NCBI GenBank assembly: GCA_026196445.1
Contig: JAPHTE010000349.1
Location: forward strand, 1-8,466
Source: Lysobacterales bacterium
GTDB taxonomy: Bacteria > Pseudomonadota > Gammaproteobacteria > Xanthomonadales > SZUA-36
Reading direction: 5' to 3'
Length of the DNA: 8,466 nt
A program made the position numbers and the translations under genes. Each line of letters opens with the position of its first letter. Within the stretch, counting starts at the first letter, position 1. Under the pieces are notes generated by a model that was given only the letters and a program-made list of their open reading frames with translations, searched no databases and was not told the origin of the DNA. Shown here piece after piece: positions 6,209 to 8,466 of this stretch.

Positions 6209-6220
6209 ATACAGTATAAT
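6194..6220 (+). promoter_or_regulatory. Probable promoter of the imuB-like unit
   Basis: A perfect TATAAT lies at 6215-6220. The best -35 candidate is TTTACC (6194-6199), with a short 15-bp spacer; at spacings of 16-17 bp no good -35 exists. The expected transcription start is near 6227. The promoter is embedded in the terminator of the upstream operon and overlaps the LexA-like box. Confidence 0.5.
6197..6216. promoter_or_regulatory. LexA (SOS) box-like operator upstream of the imuB-like gene
   Basis: CTGG (6199-6202), eight bases TTTTTTAT, then ACAG (6211-6214) match the gammaproteobacterial LexA core CTGT-N8-ACAG at seven of eight positions; over 20 bp I count 14 matches to the E. coli consensus. 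The spacer, mostly T, resembles that of E. coli uvrB. It lies between the -35 region and TATAAT, where LexA would block transcription, and in front of a gene family that is SOS-induced in other bacteria. Confidence 0.55.
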
Positions 6221-6238
6221 GATACGACTGACCCAACA

Positions 6239-6260
6239 TTTCCATTCTCATGAATGGAGA
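6239..6260 (+). promoter_or_regulatory. Hairpin covering the Shine-Dalgarno of the imuB leader
   Basis: CCATTC (6242-6247) and GAATGG (6252-6257) pair around a 4-nt loop; outward pairs extend the stem to 6239-6247 with 6252-6260 (nine pairs, one G-U). The right arm contains GGAGA (6256-6260), the only good Shine-Dalgarno here. An alternative pairing, ATTCTC (6244-6249) with GAGAAT (6257-6262), also covers it. Translation from this leader may thus be restrained by structure. Confidence 0.45.
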
Positions 6261-6267
6261 ATCTTTG

Positions 6268-6300
6268 ATGGCAAACTACCCTCATGGTCACGAGCCCTGA
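6268..6300 (+). CDS. Possible 10-residue leader peptide overlapping the imuB start
   Basis: ATG 6268 lies 7 nt after GGAGA (6256-6260) and opens a 10-codon frame, MANYPHGHEP, ending in TGA at 6298-6300. An in-frame ATG at 6250 would make it 16 residues. It overlaps the first codons of the imuB-like gene in another frame. It has the better ribosome site of the two, so ribosomes ending at 6300 could restart at ATG 6284, 14 nt back. It may equally be the true gene start separated from the body by a frameshift or assembly error. Confidence 0.35.
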   Translation: MANYPHGHEP

Positions 6301-7522
6301 TACGAGAAAATCACCCCAATGGCTGGCCCTGCACTTCCCGCTGCTCGAAGACCCGGACAGCCTGGAGCGCCTCGCCGGCTGGTGCTACCGGTACAGCAGC
6401 CAGGTCTGTATTGCCACGCCAAACAGTAGCCTGTTACTGGAGATTGCCGCCAGCCGGCGTTTGTTCGGCAGCGCCCGGACACTCGCCAGGCAAATCTGCA
6501 CGGAACTCGAACAACATGGCCTCGATGCCACCAGCGGTATTGCACCCACCCCCGAGGCAGCCCTGATCGCGGCACGGCACGGCCTCCGGATCCGGGCCAT
6601 GGCCAACATACAAAAGACGATCGGCGCACTTGGCATCGACAGCCTGAACCTCGAGTCGGACGCCATCGAAGCCCTGCAAAAAATGGGTTTTTGTACCGCC
6701 ATCGAAATCTTCCGGCTGCCACGCAAGGCGCTGGCAAGAAGGCTGGGGCCGTCAACCGCCAACTACCTGGACCGCCTGCTCGGCCGACGTGCCGACCCGC
6801 GTAAAGCCTTCCAGCCCCCGGATAATTTTTCGGCCGGTTTGGACCTGGCAGACACGGAACATACCCAGGGCCTGGTCTTTCCGCTGAAACGGCTGGTTCA
6901 GGAACTGTGCGGAGTGCTGCGCGCCCGTGACCGGGGCATACAAAGACTGCAAGTATGCCTGCAATTGCACGAAGGAAGACAAAATATCGCGTTGGACTTG
7001 CGCCAGGTGACACGATCGGAGATACACCTGTTGCTGTTACTGCGTGAGCGCCTGGAGCGGCTGCAGCTACCCTGCCCGGTGCGTCACATCCGCTTGCAGA
7101 CGCCGGAGTTTCTGCCTTTCGCCGCCAGCCAGGCCGACCTGCTGCAGGATGGGGACACGCTGCAGGACAGCAGTACCATCGAGCGTCTGCAGGCCCGGCT
7201 GGGCACCAATACCGTACAGGGCATCACGGCCCGGCAGGACCACCGCCCCGAGCACAGCTGGTCTATACGGGAACTGGATACACCCGCTACTTACACCACC
7301 CGTCCGGGCCGCCCAAGCTGGTTATTCCCCGAGCCACGGCCCTGCCGAATCGCCGACTACCGGGTGTTGACGGGACCCGAGCGGATAGAATCCGGCTGGT
7401 GGGATGGCGGCGATTGCCGCCGGGATTATTTCATCGTGCAGGACTCAAACGGCGGCGCCCTGTGGGCCTTCCGTGAATACAAACCCCGGCCCGGTTGGTA
7501 TTTGCACGGCTTGTTCTCATAA
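6284..7522 (+). CDS. imuB: ImuB-like Y-family polymerase-related protein, shortened in the palm region
   Basis: A 412-residue homologue of ImuB, the catalytically inactive Y-family polymerase relative that bridges ImuA, DnaE2 and the beta clamp in SOS mutagenesis. QWLALHFPLLE (12-22) is the usual first strand. The protein then jumps to LERLAGWCYRYSSQVCI (28-43), so about 50-60 residues normally between them seem absent; typical ImuB has some 470-500 residues. Next come LLLEIAASRRLFG (50-62), the thumb-like SDAIEALQKMGFCTAIEIF (125-143), the little finger from about 185, a clamp-motif-like QADLL (283-287), and the intact C-terminus with DHRPE, PERIESGWWDGGD and WYLHGLF. An in-frame stop at 6266-6268 excludes a longer N-terminus, and ATG 6284 lacks its own Shine-Dalgarno. 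There is no imuA upstream and no dnaE2 downstream in the window. The reading frame is otherwise open, so it may be functional. Confidence 0.83.
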   Translation: MVTSPDTRKSPQWLALHFPLLEDPDSLERLAGWCYRYSSQVCIATPNSSLLLEIAASRRLFGSARTLARQICTELEQHGLDATSGIAPTPEAALIAARHGLRIRAMANIQKTIGALGIDSLNLESDAIEALQKMGFCTAIEIFRLPRKALARRLGPSTANYLDRLLGRRADPRKAFQPPDNFSAGLDLADTEHTQGLVFPLKRLVQELCGVLRARDRGIQRLQVCLQLHEGRQNIALDLRQVTRSEIHLLLLLRERLERLQLPCPVRHIRLQTPEFLPFAASQADLLQDGDTLQDSSTIERLQARLGTNTVQGITARQDHRPEHSWSIRELDTPATYTTRPGRPSWLFPEPRPCRIADYRVLTGPERIESGWWDGGDCRRDYFIVQDSNGGALWAFREYKPRPGWYLHGLFS

Positions 7523-7563
7523 AACATAATGGCCAGCAAGCAAATCAGGTAGCAACCTCAAAG

Positions 7564-8184
7564 ATGAATACACTGGGTAAACTTTTTCTGAAAGGGCTGG
7601 CGGTCGTCATACCGAGCGCGCTGACACTGGCCATCCTATGGTGGGTCGCCGCTGGTGCTGAACGGTTGATGGGCACCGTGCTGAAATTCACGCTGCCCGA
7701 AGGCTGGTACATACCCGGCATGGGACTGGTATCCGGCCTGGTCCTGATCGCGTTGATCGGCCTGCTTTCGCATGTCCTGATCTTTCAGAAACTCTTCGAC
7801 CTTGGTGAAGCCATCCTCCGTCGCCTGCCGCTGGTCAAGAGCATCTACACGGCCCTCAAGGACTTTATCGGCTACCTGAACCCGGACAAGGATTCCAAAC
7901 TGGGCAAGGTCGTGATGGTGCAACTGCCTGGCCAAGCATTCCAACTACTGGGGTTTGTCACCCGCGAGAAGTTCGATGACCTGCCCTTCATGCCGGCGGC
8001 TGAAGACCCGGTGGCAGTGTACATGCCGATGAGTTACCAGATCGGCGGCTACACGGTGTTCCTGCCGCGCAGTTGCCTGACACCGCTGGATATCCCCTTT
8101 GAAGACGCCATGAAGCTGGTACTGACCGGTTCGGTCACGAAGGACCGCAAACTCCCGGGACAACCGGTTGCGAAAGACCAGTGA
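7564..8184 (+). CDS. DUF502 family inner-membrane protein
   Basis: A 206-residue membrane protein of the DUF502 family, whose role is not established. Two transmembrane helices lie at about 8-30 (LFLKGLAVVIPSALTLAILWWV) and 52-75 (GMGLVSGLVLIALIGLLSHVLIF). The family motif RLPLVKSIYTALKDFIGYL (87-105) follows. The remaining soluble part, about 112-195, contains GKVVMVQLPG, GFVTRE, VAVYMPMSYQIGGYTVFLPR and DIPFEDAMKLVLTGSV, as expected for the C-terminal domain. The VFLPR.. segment replaces the more usual VFVPTTPNPTSG type. ATG 7564 is chosen because it opens directly on the conserved N-terminus; a weak AGGTAG lies about 12 nt upstream, and the frame stays open to 7495, inside imuB. It starts 41 nt after imuB and may share its transcript. 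Confidence 0.85.
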   Translation: MNTLGKLFLKGLAVVIPSALTLAILWWVAAGAERLMGTVLKFTLPEGWYIPGMGLVSGLVLIALIGLLSHVLIFQKLFDLGEAILRRLPLVKSIYTALKDFIGYLNPDKDSKLGKVVMVQLPGQAFQLLGFVTREKFDDLPFMPAAEDPVAVYMPMSYQIGGYTVFLPRSCLTPLDIPFEDAMKLVLTGSVTKDRKLPGQPVAKDQ

Positions 8185-8466
8185 GTTCAACCTGAAGGAG
8201 GTCCAATAGAACACAATCATGTTTTGGCTGTCCCGGGTATTGCTTTCCGGGACAGTGGGGCCGCTCCTGCGCCTCTGACCTCCAGGGATGGAGGAAATGC
8301 AGGGAATTGTCAGGAACGATCCCTGCCCTGCCCGCGGCATACCATTCATCCGAACATAAGCGGCGCTACAGGTATATCCACCTGAGACACGCCGTATATA
8401 CATCCCTCGACAACTGCTCCCGGCGTTGTTCTACCTCCTGCATCCCTGCAGTCGTGTAGGCTCTCG
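8185..8466. other. Non-coding end region with hairpins, no convincing gene
   Basis: CTGTCCCGG (8228-8236) pairs with CCGGGACAG (8247-8255): a 9-bp stem with a 10-nt loop, 43 nt after the DUF502 stop. GCAGGGA (8299-8305) pairs with TCCCTGC (8320-8326) around a 14-nt loop. Neither is followed by a T-tract. A perfect Shine-Dalgarno-like AAGGAGGT stands at 8195-8202 without a well-placed start. The hairpins may mark the end of the imuB/DUF502 mRNA. Confidence 0.45.

Noticed and set aside
6288..7013. 241-codon open frame on the minus strand opposite imuB
   Set aside because: It is rich in Arg, Gly, Pro and Cys with no family motif, and mirrors the GC-rich codons of the clear imuB homologue. It is a shadow frame.
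8219..8278. 19-codon ORF (MFWLSRVLLSGTVGPLLRL) after AAGGAGGT
   Set aside because: The spacing to the Shine-Dalgarno is 16 nt, too long, and the ORF is made largely of a hairpin sequence. Not supported as a gene.
7945..8403. 152-codon minus-strand frame running from the DUF502 gene into the end region
   Set aside because: About half of it is antisense to DUF502, it has no recognisable motif, and I see no convincing Shine-Dalgarno before its start.

Overview
The window looks like a chromosomal segment of a gammaproteobacterium with moderately high GC. The basis is a DUF2058 (YaiL-type) gene, a Mip/FkpA-type periplasmic FKBP isomerase, an E. coli-like LexA box pattern and an ImuB homologue. 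I see no insertion sequence, CRISPR array, tRNA or rRNA. About 90% is coding. This taxonomic reading is inference from gene families; no search was run.

Layout. (1) 24-1420, minus strand: an exported FKBP-type peptidyl-prolyl isomerase, then a DUF2058 protein. The 182-nt gap between them encodes a long stem-loop that pairs well only in the minus-strand RNA. (2) 1590-3424, plus strand, divergent from the isomerase: a sodium:solute symporter of the PutP type, overlapped by ATGA with a gamma-glutamylcyclotransferase-like gene. (3) 3608-6208, plus strand: a compact four-gene operon. It has a sigma70-like promoter whose -10 box sits inside a 26-bp palindrome, then a small one-helix membrane or secreted protein, a YtrA-subfamily GntR repressor, an ABC ATPase and an ABC-2 type permease. 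The genes touch or overlap, and the unit ends in a perfect 16-bp-stem terminator. The likely logic is a repressor-controlled ABC exporter that answers envelope stress or a toxic compound and regulates itself through the palindrome. (4) 6197-8184, plus strand: an imuB-like gene and a DUF502 membrane protein.

The most unusual part is the start of the imuB unit. The 3' arm and U-tract of the ABC-operon terminator form a LexA-box-like sequence (CTGG-N8-ACAG), which overlaps a perfect TATAAT. Downstream, the only good Shine-Dalgarno is buried in a hairpin. It precedes a 10-codon leader ORF that overlaps the imuB start out of frame. The ImuB protein keeps the little-finger and C-terminal regions but lacks roughly 50-60 residues after its first beta strand, and it has neither imuA nor dnaE2 beside it here. 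This suggests an orphan, reshaped member of the SOS mutasome.

Region 8185-8466 has no convincing gene, only hairpins and a perfect Shine-Dalgarno-like sequence without a suitable start codon.
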